Shown: positions 1 through 11,658 of the stretch, piece after piece | Position numbering within the stretch: the stretch's first letter is position 1 | Layout: every line of letters starts with the position of its first letter | Source of the DNA: Solen grandis | Taxonomy: Eukaryota; Mollusca; Bivalvia; Adapedonta; Solenidae | Length of the DNA stretch: 64,000 nucleotides | NCBI GenBank assembly: GCA_021229015.1 | Contig: CM037785.1 | Span: forward strand, 39,366,766-39,430,765 | Direction of reading: 5' to 3' | Notes under the pieces: model-generated | Told to the model about the DNA's origin: nothing | The model's database searches: none | The model's input: the letters and a program-made list of their open reading frames with translations, nothing else | Position numbers and translations under genes: made by a program

Positions 1-600
<600 letters not shown>

Positions 601-900
601 TAATATCACATAATTTATGATTGTAAATGATTTATTAATTATGTGTTTTCCTGTCTTTATCTCACCCGATCAAAAAATTGTCAGGGTAAACTTAATGAAT
701 TGTAAGATGTCCATCATCTAATGAGAATGATAACAATCAAGCCTCTTCATTTATTGAGCAATCATGATCAGACATGGAGATGGTGATTATGGCTGTTGTC
801 GCTTGGCTAAGTTCATTAATAGCATATATTGGACCATTGAATCAGGGGTGACAACTCCTCAAGTGCGGTGGTAGGCTATTGGTCCCCCTTTGCCCTTGTT

Positions 901-1401
901 AGTCCCCTACCGGTGTTCACACCGGAGGAGACTATAGGTTTGCCCTCCGTCTGTCCGTCCGTCCGTCTGTCCGCTCAAATCTGGATCCCGCGATAACTTA
1001 ATAACTAAGCAAGCTAATTTGATGAAACTTGGTATATGACTAGATGGCAATGTGTAGATTATGCACGTCATTTTATTTTTGTTCTTCGACTAAAATTGTG
1101 GTTGCTATGGTAGCACGTCATTTTATTTTTGTTCTTCGACTAAAATTGTGGTTGCTATGGTAACGGAAATAGTGAAAATATGGCAAAAATGGGATCCCGC
1201 GATAACTAAGCAAGCTAACTCGATGAAACTTGCTATATGACTAGATGGCAATGTGTAGATTATGCACGTCATTTTATTTTTGTTCTTCGACAAATGGGAT
1301 CCCGTGATAACTAAGCAAGCTAACTTGATGAAACTTGGTATATGACTAGATGGCAATGTGTAGATTACCATATTGAGTCAAGGTGGAGCCGGTAGGGGAC
1401 T
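901..1401. mobile_element. 501-bp non-autonomous TIR element (MITE-like) in KAT8 intron
   Basis: The ends are perfect 13-bp inverted repeats: AGTCCCCTACCGG at 901-913 and its reverse complement CCGGTAGGGGACT at 1389-1401. The interior is built of about three imperfect direct copies of a roughly 100-bp unit (GGATCCCGCGATAACT... GGCAATGTGTAGATTA... GTCATTTTATTTTTGTTC) and a short GTCCGTCC run at 950-970. No transposase frame is present and no clear target duplication is visible. Confidence 0.6.
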
Positions 1402-1636
1402 TTATGTGTTGCATACAACACCAGTTACTTGTGTTTTCCTACATCTCAGTGCTGAGGTCAGGTTCAACCCTTTACCTTATATAGACATATTTTTGACACC
1501 TTGGTAAACCGAGCATGATCCAGATCAGACAGCTTCTTCCAGGAGCTGACTAGTCTCTGCTCAAATAATGTTGTAAAGTCTGCATTGCAGTGAAATATCC
1601 ATTGCTACATGAACCATTTAAAGTCCAGTAAATTAA

Positions 1637-1969
<333 letters not shown>

Positions 1970-2110
1970 TAATGTGACTAGAGCAGAAATGTCCTTTCTA
2001 GAGTGATGAAATGATGACAGTTATATATTAGTCATTAAGATTGTAGGGTAGGAATAAATGAGTCTGAATATAACAAAAAACTACATATTCCTAAGGGAAT
2101 TAAAACGCAA

Positions 2111-2598
2111 TATTTATAAATAACACTCTGTTTCAATATTTCAGCTTAAAAGCCTTTATCAAGACGAACACTTTTCTTTTGAAAAACTACATCCTGCCGG
2201 TCGCCATATTTAAACAAAAAATGACGTTACATAAACAACGTTAAACGTTCCCGCGCATTAAACGACGTCAAATAATGTTGTATGGATTTGCGCATCTTTG
2301 ATGTTACAACCCACGGGTTGTAACGTCTACAACTTCTTTATCCATAGTTTCATGAACCTGTCTTTCTGTTTTTGTTGCGTCATATAATTTTTTTAGAATT
2401 GTAAACTTCATGTCCGAAATCGAGTGCTGTGTCAAAAAAAAACATACAGTTTCACACAGCACTGGATTTCGGACATGAAGTTTACAATTTTAAAAAAATT
2501 ATATGACGCAACAATGATGTAGTTTTTCAAAAGAGAACTGTTCGTCTTGATAAAGGCTTTAAAGCCGAAATATTGAAACAGAGTGTTATTTATAAATA
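2111..2598. repeat. nested foldback (inverted repeat) element in KAT8 intron
   Basis: Outer arms at 2111-2193 and 2516-2598 are near-complementary (TATTTATAAATAACACTCTG against CAGAGTGTTATTTATAAATA). A second pair of arms, 2373-2431 and 2455-2513, forms an inner hairpin around an A-run loop. The right half is continuous, while the left half is split by about 180 bp (2194-2372) with no partner. The outer arm contains GATAAAGGCTTTAAAGCCGAAA, a small hairpin followed by GAAA. No coding capacity is seen. Confidence 0.75.
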
Positions 2599-2835
2599 CT
2601 GAATATAACATGTTGGATTTTAATATGCCTAAGGGGCTGTATAATGTTGAAACCCTAGTTATCTTTCTGTCTGTTAACAATACCTTGTGATTGCAACTCC
2701 TCTTACACTACAAAATTGTTTCTGTTCAAACCTCATACATGTATACAGTTGTGCATGAGGGCTGGATTTTGTTCTCACATAAACTTTTAAGAAATACGGC
2801 CCTCTAGAAACTTTCAAGAATTATGGCCCTTTTTT

Positions 2836-2943
2836 GTGTCACCTGCTGCAAGCAGAGGTGAACATAAGGATCACTTTTCTGTCACTTGTCTGTCTGTCCG
2901 TCCGTCCGTCACACTTTTGCCATCGCGCTTCAGCAGGTGACAC
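2836..2943. repeat. 108-bp short element with inverted ends
   Basis: It starts GTGTCACCTGCTGCAAG and ends CTTCAGCAGGTGACAC, which is nearly its reverse complement. The middle holds a GTCTGTCCGTCCGTCCGTC run typical of bivalve dispersed repeats. This is a short non-coding repeat inside an intron. Confidence 0.5.
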
Positions 2944-3558
2944 ATGTTTCAGAGAACACTCTTGTATAGAGTTTATGTAACCAGAACACAACTCCTCTTA
3001 TATTACAGGAGGGACTTGGTTCAAACTTTCCATTTATACTGCTTTGCATGAAGGTAGAATTTCATGCTACAATTTGCTTCTGGAAATATTGCCCATGATA
3101 AAATTCTTTAGGCTGGTACATTTAAACACAACCCCTTTTTACTGCAGGGATTGTTTCTGATTTACCAAAAATACTTGCCTTTATGTTAAGTTGTGCACAA
3201 AGACAGAATTTTCCTCAAAGAGAAAAGGCCCTCTCTTTTATTTTATCTATATAAATTTAGTATCAGAAAATTCCTCAACATAGAAGCTAGATTCAGCTGC
3301 AAGTGCGATTCGGATGTCTGGTGACTGATAACAATATTGTACTACGAAATACAAGGTTTCTTGACATTGTAATACCTTTCGGGCATATGTTGATATATTG
3401 CCACATTTTGCAGTGCTCTTGTTTAATAATATGAAATTTGTGTTAAATGTGAATGTAAGGAATCAGCTAAGTCTGCCAATAGCTAGTCTACATTACAGGT
3501 GGTGTAAGCTACAAGCACTGTCTGCTTCTGTGTACTGATAAAATAAATTTGTGCATGA

Positions 3559-3684
<126 letters not shown>

Positions 3685-3735
3685 TAATTTTTTAATAATT
3701 TTCACTCTTTCCTACATCCATTTGATTCTGTTTTA

Positions 3736-4282
3736 GCTAACCTGAGCACTTGTGCTCAGGATGAGCTTTTGTGACCGCCTTTTGTCATCATCTGTCATCA
3801 ACAATTGCTTGTGGACACTCTAGAGGCCACAGTTTTGGCCCAATCTTCATGAAAATTGAACAGGATGTTTGTCTACATCTCGGATGAGTTCGATATTGGG
3901 TCATGTAGGGTCAAAAAGTAGGTCACTAGGTCAAATCTTTAAAAAAACCTTGTGAACACTAGAGGCTTTTTAGCTCACCTGAGCATAGCTCAGAGTGAGC
4001 TTTTGGGATACTTGATTGTCCGTCGTGCGTCGTCCGTCAACAGTTTTGATGTTTACACACTAGAGGCCACAATTTTGATCCAATCTTCCTCAAACTTGGT
4101 CAGAATGTTTGTCTTGATAATATCTTGAACCCTTTCGAAAATGGGTCAGGTTGGATCCAAAAGTAGGTCAGTAGGCCACTTTGTTTACACTCCAGCATCT
4201 TCATTTCTTCAACAGTGCAGGTAATGAAGGCAATGTTTCTCATTTGAGCACTTGTAGGCCCTTCTTGGCTCTCTTGTTAATA
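3736..4282 (+). repeat. two adjacent bivalve dispersed repeats (CTCACCTGAGC type)
   Basis: Two related copies lie head to tail, 3736-3968 and 3969-4282. Each opens with an AGCTNACCTGAGC...CTCAGNNTGAGCTTTTG hairpin. Each then has a CGTCNTCNGTCAAC segment, GAGGCCACANTTTTG, and a CCAATCTTC-T-AAA-TTG segment. The second contains CGTCGTGCGTCGTCCGTC. They are non-coding and sit in the KAT8 intron. Confidence 0.6.
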
Positions 4283-4417
4283 TGTTCTTTGTAAATGAGG
4301 CATGCCAATCACAATACCAATATAAAATGGAAATAGCCAATTATTCCTTTCAGATAGGTATGAAATATGGCAGTGTTTGTCAGTATTTTCCAATTGCATT
4401 AGAGTCCTAGAACAAAG

Positions 4418-5393
4418 CAGTGACTTGGAAAGAATTTTTTTCAATGGGACTATGACCCATCATTTGCTAAAATCAATGGGACATTTCCAAATCTAATGGG
4501 ACATTTTGAATTATTGATATGACAAATTTTAGGGGGTTAAAAATAAAACTGTTAAACATCAATTTTTATTTTGTTTCAGAATATATGTACTAATATTAGG
4601 TAAATAAGATTTTTTCACATATCCTTGTTTATACAGAACAGTATCTTCAATTAGCTGAAGCAACTATAAAATAAAGCTGTTTAAATAAAACATAGGCCCA
4701 ATTAAAAGTTTTAAACTAAAAGTTCAGCTCCTTAATCTTAGTTCCACTTTCTGGTATTTTTAGACTATATTTCATGGTGTTACTGTAGTATCGGGATACT
4801 TGATGGTCAGGAGTTGTGTCATGATCAGTCAAACTTCTCGATGTTGAGTGAAGCAGTCGACTTCCATGAGAGGGGACGCATAAATCAGCACTTGACCCAT
4901 TTCTTATTATCATTTACAGTTTTCATTTTAATTTCGGATTGTAACCCAAAAACGATGAAATGACCTATGTCGTTTCGACCTTTTAATTTTTATTTTGGGA
5001 GGCAATCTGTTCTTTTCAGATAATATTCAATGCGTCTATTGATACGAAATTGAATGTAATATCTCGGATAAAGCTTTCTTCGAGATATTAACTGAGTATT
5101 TCCAATTGCGTCATTCTTTATGGTTAATAAGCGTCCAGTTCAGTGCCCTAATATCTTACCTTAATAGGTCTGTGAATATACCACTACTCGAAAAAATTCG
5201 ATTATACTTATCATTAATGTATTTCGATACGAAAAAAAAAAAAAAAGCAAGACGACTAGTATGATCAATGCATTTTATACTCAATTGGGTTCGAAGCAAA
5301 AGAGACAAATGTCGCATGGGAATGTGAAAACAATGGGACATTTTCAATTTTAATGGGACTATGGCGCATGGCGCACAGGTTTCCAAGTCACTG
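4418..5393. mobile_element. 976-bp hAT-like non-autonomous TIR element, 5-bp target duplication
   Basis: Ends are perfect inverted repeats, CAGTGACTTGGAAA at 4418-4431 and TTTCCAAGTCACTG at 5380-5393. They are flanked by the direct repeat CAAAG (4413-4417 and 5394-5398). The subterminal regions also carry inverted AATGGGAC motifs (ATGGGACTATG near both ends). The interior is AT-rich without a transposase. CAG-type ends suit hAT elements, but the target duplication is 5 bp rather than the usual 8. Confidence 0.75.
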
Positions 5394-5550
5394 CAAAGTA
5401 TATTTGAGTAAAATCCTGAAATATTGTGAATATTTTTTTTTACTTTGAGATATTTATTATTTTGCAAATATTGTTTGATATTATTATCTAATGAATTCGA
5501 ATATAGATAATAAAGAATATTCCCTAAGCCCTCTTTTCTCTACACATTAG

Positions 5551-5669
5551 AGTTATCAATGATGTACAGTGTCCCAGAGAAGCCACTGTCGACTGGCAAG
5601 CTGATACAGAGTACTGCCGTCTGGAGATACTGCGGGACTTCCGAGGCACACTGTCAATCAAGGACCTCA
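5551..5669 (+). CDS. KAT8: KAT8/MOF-like histone acetyltransferase, damaged exon (catalytic Glu to winged helix)
   Basis: Two frames together match the continuation of KAT8. One frame reads VPEKPLSTGKL, corresponding to SPEKPLSDLGKL with the active-site glutamate. A second frame reads YCRLEILRDFRGTLSIKDLS, almost identical to human KAT8 before its winged-helix segment. The stretch joining them, where YRSYWSWVL is expected, is shorter than the protein alignment requires, by roughly a dozen bases. The part before PEK is also short. A donor GTACGC follows at 5670. The start (after ...CATTAG) is approximate, because the expected S-Y-E of the family is not readable. Either this exon is decayed or it lies in a deletion-rich consensus patch. 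The last KAT8 exon (winged-helix end) was not found downstream. Confidence 0.8.
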
Positions 5670-5752
5670 GTACGCTTATGGTGTTTCACACTTCATCAGC
5701 TGCACTATGTTTACATGCTGACAGGCAGTTGTAAGAAAGATATTATAATATA

Positions 5753-6475
5753 CAGTGAAACCTCGGAAAACCGGACCCCCAGAATACCGGAATTCCCAGA
5801 ATACCGAACGATCATGCTGGTCCCGTTTTTTCCTCTTATTTCATGTTATTAAAGTTGCACTAGTCTAGACTAATCGAGTGTCCAGCGTGTCAAACTGGTA
5901 TAAAATGGCACATTGTGTACTGTCAGTAATTTGTTTATACAAGCTGCACTAAGGTGTCAGCAGAATAATCTCGCACGTGCCGTAACAAAGGGAAAATTTC
6001 AAACATGTTTACACAATTCTGTTTTGGACGGTATGATTTATTGTAAGGGTTTACTGTAATCAATAGGAAAGTGAAAACGAGGTGCGATAATTAGAAACGA
6101 CGATTATGAAAGGTTAAATCCTTTAATGATGGACATCATTTGGTCTTAGCGGTTTCGCTGGCGGAATTTAATTACGTAAGTAAAGTTAAATGTGTTAAAG
6201 ATGCACCGCATGCAAAAAATAATTGATGTTACTCGCTACATTTTCCCCTATATTTAAATATTATACAGTAATAATAAAATGAAACAAACACAATGAACAC
6301 ACAAACTAAGTGAGTGAGTTGGTGATGGAGATAGTGAGTGAGTAAATTAATACACTGCAACACTGTATATGTACACTGTACTCATATTTGAAAGAAACCC
6401 CACAAAACTGAACACCTCAGAAAACCGAACTTTTATCCTGGTCCCGAGGGGGTTCGGTATTCCGAGGTTCCACTG
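5753..6475. mobile_element. 723-bp pogo/Tigger-like non-autonomous element with TA target site
   Basis: Ends are inverted repeats of about 24 bp: CAGTGAAACCTCGGAAAACC at 5753 and, reading inward from 6475, CAGTGGAACCTCGGAATACC. Each end is flanked by TA (5751-5752 and 6476-6477). CAGTGGAACCTCGG is the classic pogo-type (Tc1/mariner superfamily) terminus. Subterminal GGTCCCG motifs are also inverted. No transposase is present. It sits about 80 bp past the last recognisable KAT8 exon. Confidence 0.85.
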
Positions 6476-6495
6476 TATATGCACATGTATAAGAG

Positions 6496-6638
6496 CTGAC
6501 ATGAATTGTTATTTATTTCATATCAAATTTTACTAAACAAGTTCATGAAAATGTTATTAAGTGAGCCTCTTGCAAGCTTAATAACATTTTCATGAACTCG
6601 TTTAGAAAAATTTGATATGAAATTAAAATTCATGTCAG
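6496..6638. repeat. foldback hairpin, arms about 64 bp
   Basis: The arms 6496-6561 and 6577-6638 are near-perfect complements (CTGACATGAATTGTTATTTA... against ...AATTCATGTCAG), separated by a 15-bp loop. They would form a very stable cruciform or RNA hairpin. No coding content. Confidence 0.8.
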
Positions 6639-6660
6639 ATTTTTTTATATGACCTATACT

Positions 6661-8547
6661 CAGGGCTCAAATTTAATATTTTTTCCCCACTCGCAAAAAA
6701 AATGCAAGTGTTGTAAAACATAAATGCAAACTTCATTTTCTACTCACATTTTGCGGAAAATACAAGTTAATTTTGAGCCTGGACTCCATTTTAAGTTTGA
6801 CAACCAACTCCTTCTCCCATTTCTTCACTGTTTTTTATCGCCAGTGCATTAGATCTATGTGCTTTCTTTGGTTTGTCGATTTCAGATTCTGTGCAAAGTT
6901 CATTGACATCACAAGATGTAATAAAAAAAAAAAAAGTATATCTTTCATTTTGACATTGTTTAGTTGATGATCGAAATCAGCATCAGGCGTGTTTCCATTG
7001 AAAACTGGGACTAGTGTAAAATCAGGCTTCCATGGTCAATATGAGGGTTAGGTAACTTTTAATGATTGAAAATTATATTAATATTGTAATTTTAAACTTT
7101 GATAATTAGAATCATAATTAGAAAATAATGTGGTATCAAGTATTAATATTCATTAGGGGAAATATTAATTGAAAACAGCAGATGTTTTAACATATATGTG
7201 TCAGTGTTTTGTGTACCCTAGTCGACTGACCAGACCCGCATTTTATACTAGTCATACAACAATTTACTGTGTAAATTTTGCTTGTGATATTAAAATCAAG
7301 CTAGGATTGTTTAGTTTTGATTAGTGGTGTAACGATACACTCATGTATTCGGTGTACCGAATATTGCCAGTATTCGAATACGTATTCATTATTCGCGAGG
7401 CAAATAACCGAATATTTACAACAAGCCAATTAACAACTGATAAATTGATGATGCAAATAACAAGCTATTAATCAATGTCTGAGAAATCCAAAGCTCGACT
7501 GCTTTGCCTTGCTAATTTCTTTTAGCCAGGTGTCGTAAATGTATCCGTTTCAGTGTACTCTTATACATGCTTCGTACAGTACAGTCCAGTCTCTTTCATT
7601 CGGGTACATTTGGATATTTTCGTAGGGCTTGCTTGTAACCAGTAATCTAACACTTGTTGAAACCAATGACATTGCATAATGGCCAAATTTATTGTCTTTT
7701 AATGAACCTTTTACGAGAAAGTTGCAAGAAACTGATTAAGACCCAAAAGGTAACAGCACAGAATGTATTTTCAAAATAAGTATGTTATCTGTTATGTAGA
7801 TTAAGATTGTTAAAGTTGGAAACATAATATCCATTTGATAATAAATATTTAATTTAAAACATGGAAGACAATTAGAAAAGAAAAAAATATGAACACAAAT
7901 GATAAAATATGAATGATAAAATGTATCATAATTATTCATATGTTTAAAAAAATATCAATGTTTGTTAACATTATGTATGGACCATCTGGTTTATTAAAAT
8001 ATGTTTTGTAATTATATTTTGCAACAAAACTTTGATCACACACATTTTTAATAGCATTTACTTATTCCAGGTACAAGCTAAATTCTTATTATATAAACAA
8101 AGTAATGTTTAGTCATGTTTCAAACAATTTATTATTTTACCTTATATTTTCTCAAACAATTTGTTCACTTTTATTCAATGATCATTGGAAATACAGTTTA
8201 TGATTGAGGAGATAACAGCCACTGAAATACTTTAATATATGTGCAACCTGAATACAGTTTGTCTTTTATTTCTGCTATATACCAGGATGTATTCATATTC
8301 ACAAATAAATATTCGTGACCCTGTATTGTGATGTGTATTTGTATTCCCTACCTGGTGTATTCGTTACAGCTCTAGTTTTGATGATGTTATTGATTATTTT
8401 ATTGAAATGATCTCATTTAGACATGTTAAAGAAATTGTTTAAGCCAAAATTTTCACTTACAAAAAAATGCTAGTTGTTTAAAACAACTTGCAAACTTCAT
8501 TTTCTAGTCGCAATATGCCGTAATGCGAGTTTTAATTTTGAGCCCTG
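6661..8547. mobile_element. hAT-like non-autonomous element, interrupted by a second hAT
   Basis: The left end CAGGGCTCAAATTTAA (6661) is inverted at the right end TTAATTTTGAGCCCTG (to 8547). The flanks are the direct repeat ATACT (6656-6660 and 8548-8552). Removing the nested element at 7322-8374 and its extra target copy leaves about 0.83 kb. Subterminal blocks near both ends contain CTTGCAAACTTCATTTTCTA-type sequence. No transposase frame is present. Confidence 0.7.
7322..8374. mobile_element. 1053-bp nested hAT-type non-autonomous element with 8-bp target duplication
   Basis: The termini are TAGTGGTGTAACGATACACT (left) and, reading inward from the right, TAGAGCTGTAACGAATACAC. It is flanked by the perfect 8-bp direct repeat GTTTTGAT (7314-7321 and 8375-8382), the hallmark of hAT insertion. 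ATTCGAATA/CGAATATT motifs recur inside. No transposase is coded. It inserted into the older element at 6661-8547. Confidence 0.88.
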
Positions 8548-8947
8548 ATACTGACAGTAAATCACTATTATAACAACAAACAAACAAAAAACATGAATGA
8601 ATGGACTGCAAGCAAAATATATGTAATCTAACACCAAAAAAAAATAGTTTCAAATAATAACTGAAAATAATGATTTAACCAGACATCATGAAAACCATTG
8701 ATCCGACGGACCTGACCGATGAATTTTGAAACAGTTGGACAAAAATTACAAGGCAATTGATCTGTCTTTCCGACTATTTTTAACAGCTGTGGTAGTAAAA
8801 ATGTGCTCATAAATCATAAAAAGAAAATGTAACAAATAATTTTTTTTGCGATTTACTAGCTTTTCTTACCAAAAGACTCGGAATTGGCAATGCCATGTGT
8901 AGAAGCTGATATATTGTGGTTACTTTCATTTTGTTCAATTAGTCTCA

Positions 8948-9256
8948 CCGTCCCGGTGGTCGAGTGGTTAGAGTGTCCGCCTCGGGAGAGGGAGGTTGTG
9001 GGTTCGACCCCCAGCTGCGACATACCAAAGTCGTAAAAAGTGGTACTGTTATAGCTCTCTTGCTTGGTGCTCAGCATATAGGGGTAGTTGCAGGACTGGT
9101 TGGCTCGGTGTCAGGATAATGTGACTGGGTGTGGTATCATGCCACATGTCTATGGCGTGATACTGCAGTGTGGCAGCACTATATCTGTCTCAAGTATACA
9201 TCGTCTCTAAATGACTGAAATACTGTCGGTGGGATGTTTAACCAAAAACAAACAAA
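8948..9256 (+). mobile_element. tRNA-derived SINE (family 1), full length
   Basis: The tRNA-like head has an A box around TGGTCGAGTGGTTAGAG and a B box GGTTCGACCCC at 9001-9011. The body contains CTTGCTTGGTGCTCAGCATA, and an A-rich AAAAACAAACAAA tail ends it. A perfect 12-bp target duplication, CAATTAGTCTCA, flanks it (8936-8947 and 9257-9268). A truncated relative lies at about 43208-43425. It is transcribed by RNA polymerase III if active. Confidence 0.92.
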
Positions 9257-9268
9257 CAATTAGTCTCA

Positions 9269-10272
9269 TTCGTTTCTTTATTGAATTAAATTTTCAATTA
9301 AAGTTTATCTTTTTTAATTGTTGATTAAGGTATTTTTATCTTCATTCATAAACTGTAAAGTTTAATAATACAAGTCAATTTATCATTAGATTTTAAGTTA
9401 CAACACTGCCTAAATTCGAAAGGTAAAAGTTATTTAAGACACCGGCTAACCTCCTGCGATCTTGATACGTTACAGAATAAATTGTCTGCAAAGAAAGTTC
9501 AGTCGATTAAAACCTGATATAGAGAGAAAAAAGGATAAACACTCATACATGCCAGCAAAAATGGAGAATAGCAGGCTACAAAAGGCATGATTGGCTGAGC
9601 TCAATTGATAATATCTTCCCAATTTCAATCATGAAAATTATAATGGATGACTAGCTGAAAATTGGAAATAAAAAACACTTCCTGCCATTTATCCTACATA
9701 TGCATAATGGTCTAATTTGAGTCATTTTGTCCATATGTTTGAGTCACTTTACTTAACACATTGAATTACACAAGAAAAACTGCCCAGAACTGATTTTTAA
9801 TGAATATTTTTTAATAAAGATTATGGGCTTTTACTTTTAACAATTAATTTTCAATTTAAAATTTATGGAAGGATATTGAAAAAGAAAACCTGAAAATAAT
9901 ATACTTATACATATTATTTCACTAAATATAGACATGTATATCATTGTAATGCATTATAACCATTACAAAAAGTAGATGGGCTTCAAAACAGTTGGTTTAA
10001 TAATATTCTTGTCAGACTGACAAATTTTCTTGCAGGGCGACAAAATATCAGGTTCTGTCTGACTGAATGACTGACTTTTTTTTTCCGACTTTTACGATGT
10101 CTGATTTAACATGTGTAATTTTCATACATTTTCAACATCATATGAATAATGCATCTTTTTGATCAAAGTTAGTTGCATCAAACACATTTATCCAGCTGTT
10201 TGAGTTCAACACACTATACATATATATAGAATACATGCGTATGATGCGGAGTGATGTAATTCAGCCTAAAAG
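9269..10272. other. AT-rich stretch with no recognisable feature
   Basis: I see no exon, RNA gene or repeat boundary here. It ends at the scaffold gap. Confidence 0.5.
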
Positions 10273-10372
10273 NNNNNNNNNNNNNNNNNNNNNNNNNNNN
10301 NNNNNNNNNNNNNNNNNNNNNNNNNNNNNNNNNNNNNNNNNNNNNNNNNNNNNNNNNNNNNNNNNNNNNNNN
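10273..10372. other. assembly gap (100 N)
   Basis: Exactly 100 N, the convention for a gap of unknown size. The missing last KAT8 exon, or earlier exons of the PPxY gene, could lie in the unsequenced DNA. Confidence 0.99.
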
Positions 10373-10473
10373 ATAATAATCTTATATACTATGAATATAG
10401 ATAAATTTGGTCAAATACCTGTGGCTGTAAACATCTAGAGTAATAAAGATACATGTATCATGTAATTCTATTG

Positions 10474-11658
10474 CTAGGGTGTCCTTTTGCAGTTTCTCTT
10501 GAGGTATTTCATTTTCATTAATTTTACAGTCAGGACTGAGGAGTAAAGTTTGTCATAGAAAATGGGAAAAAAATCTTAGCTCATGACAACCCAAAATCAT
10601 ATATTATAAAACATCATAGAATTTCTCTCAGCCTGTAATTTATAGAACTGATGAACAGTTTGCTTTAATCATTTAACAAGATAAATAATTTGAACAGTCC
10701 AAATGTTTTATTTACATTCCCTATGGAACAATTGATTTGTTTGTTTTTTCCTGAAAGCATATATTTAGGCAGATAGGAATTTTAACCTTTTCCAGTACTA
10801 AATGTATATTCTTGTACAAATTTATGACTGGATATATATTAGTGTACTGAACTTGAAATCGTGTATGAAACTTTGGTCTTTGCTAAACAGACTCTATAGA
10901 ATCAGAGTGAGCAAACAGAGGAGACCTTGATCAGACTGATCCCTCCCGGGGCTGTCTGATCAGACTGATCCCTCCCGGGGCTGTCTGATCAGACTGATCC
11001 CTCCCGGGGCGTCTATCAGACTGATCCTTGATCAGACTGATCCCTCCCGGGGCCGTCTGATCAGACTGATCCCTCCCGGGGCCGTCTGATCAGACTGATC
11101 CCTCCCGGGGCTGTCTGATCAGACTGATCCTTCCCGGGGCTGTCTGATCAGACTGATTCCTCCCGGGGCCGTCTGATCAGACTGATTCCTCCCGGGGCCG
11201 TCTGATCAGACTGATCCTCCCGGGGCTGTCTGATCAGACTGATTCCTCCCGGGGCTGTCTGATCAGACTGATCCCTCCCGGGGCTGTCTGATCAGACTGA
11301 TTCCTCCCGGGGCTGTCTGATCAGACTGATCCCTCCCGGGGCTGTCTGATCAGACTGATCCCTCCCGGGGCTGTCTGATCAAGGTCTTCTCTTTTAGCTA
11401 AGGCATCTAAACAAGTCTACATGAGGTAAAGAGTAGAAAATATGATTTTTTTTTCTTTCCTGTTCTTCTGAAAATTAGATTTTTGAACAAAAAATATAAA
11501 TTGGAGAAAATAGGCCATTTAACTCCCATAAAACGATATGTGTGTAAATTGATTGTTTTACCAAAGGCAAAATAAGACAGGTATGAGTGGGTAGAAAAAT
11601 TTCATGCTACACAATTAGGCGACAAAATTGCAGGTATGTAGACAAAGGGGCACCCTAG
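10474..11658. mobile_element. 1.18-kb TIR element carrying a minisatellite
   Basis: The left end CTAGGGTGTCCTTTTGC matches the inverted right end (reading inward, CTAGGGTGCCCCTTTGT) at 14 of 17 positions. The element contains the GC-rich 29-bp array at 10921-11391. No target duplication is obvious beyond a possible TA, so the superfamily is left open. The interior has no transposase. Confidence 0.5.
10921..11391. repeat. 29-bp minisatellite, about 16 copies, with inverted edges
   Basis: The unit is CTGATCAGACTGATCCCTCC followed by CGGGGCTGT. It contains palindromes TGATCA and CCCGGG and is far more GC-rich than its surroundings. One unit is shortened near 11010-11035. The array is bounded by GAGACCTTGATCAG at 10921 and its near inverse CTGATCAAGGTCTTCTC ending at 11391, so the whole block can fold back. 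Confidence 0.92.

Noticed and set aside
8948..9022. tRNA gene with A and B boxes
   Set aside because: The acceptor stem does not pair well, and it is joined to a SINE body, an A-rich tail and target duplications.
10235..10438. Open frame across the first gap
   Set aside because: Half of it is N; the same goes for the frames at 60364-60626.
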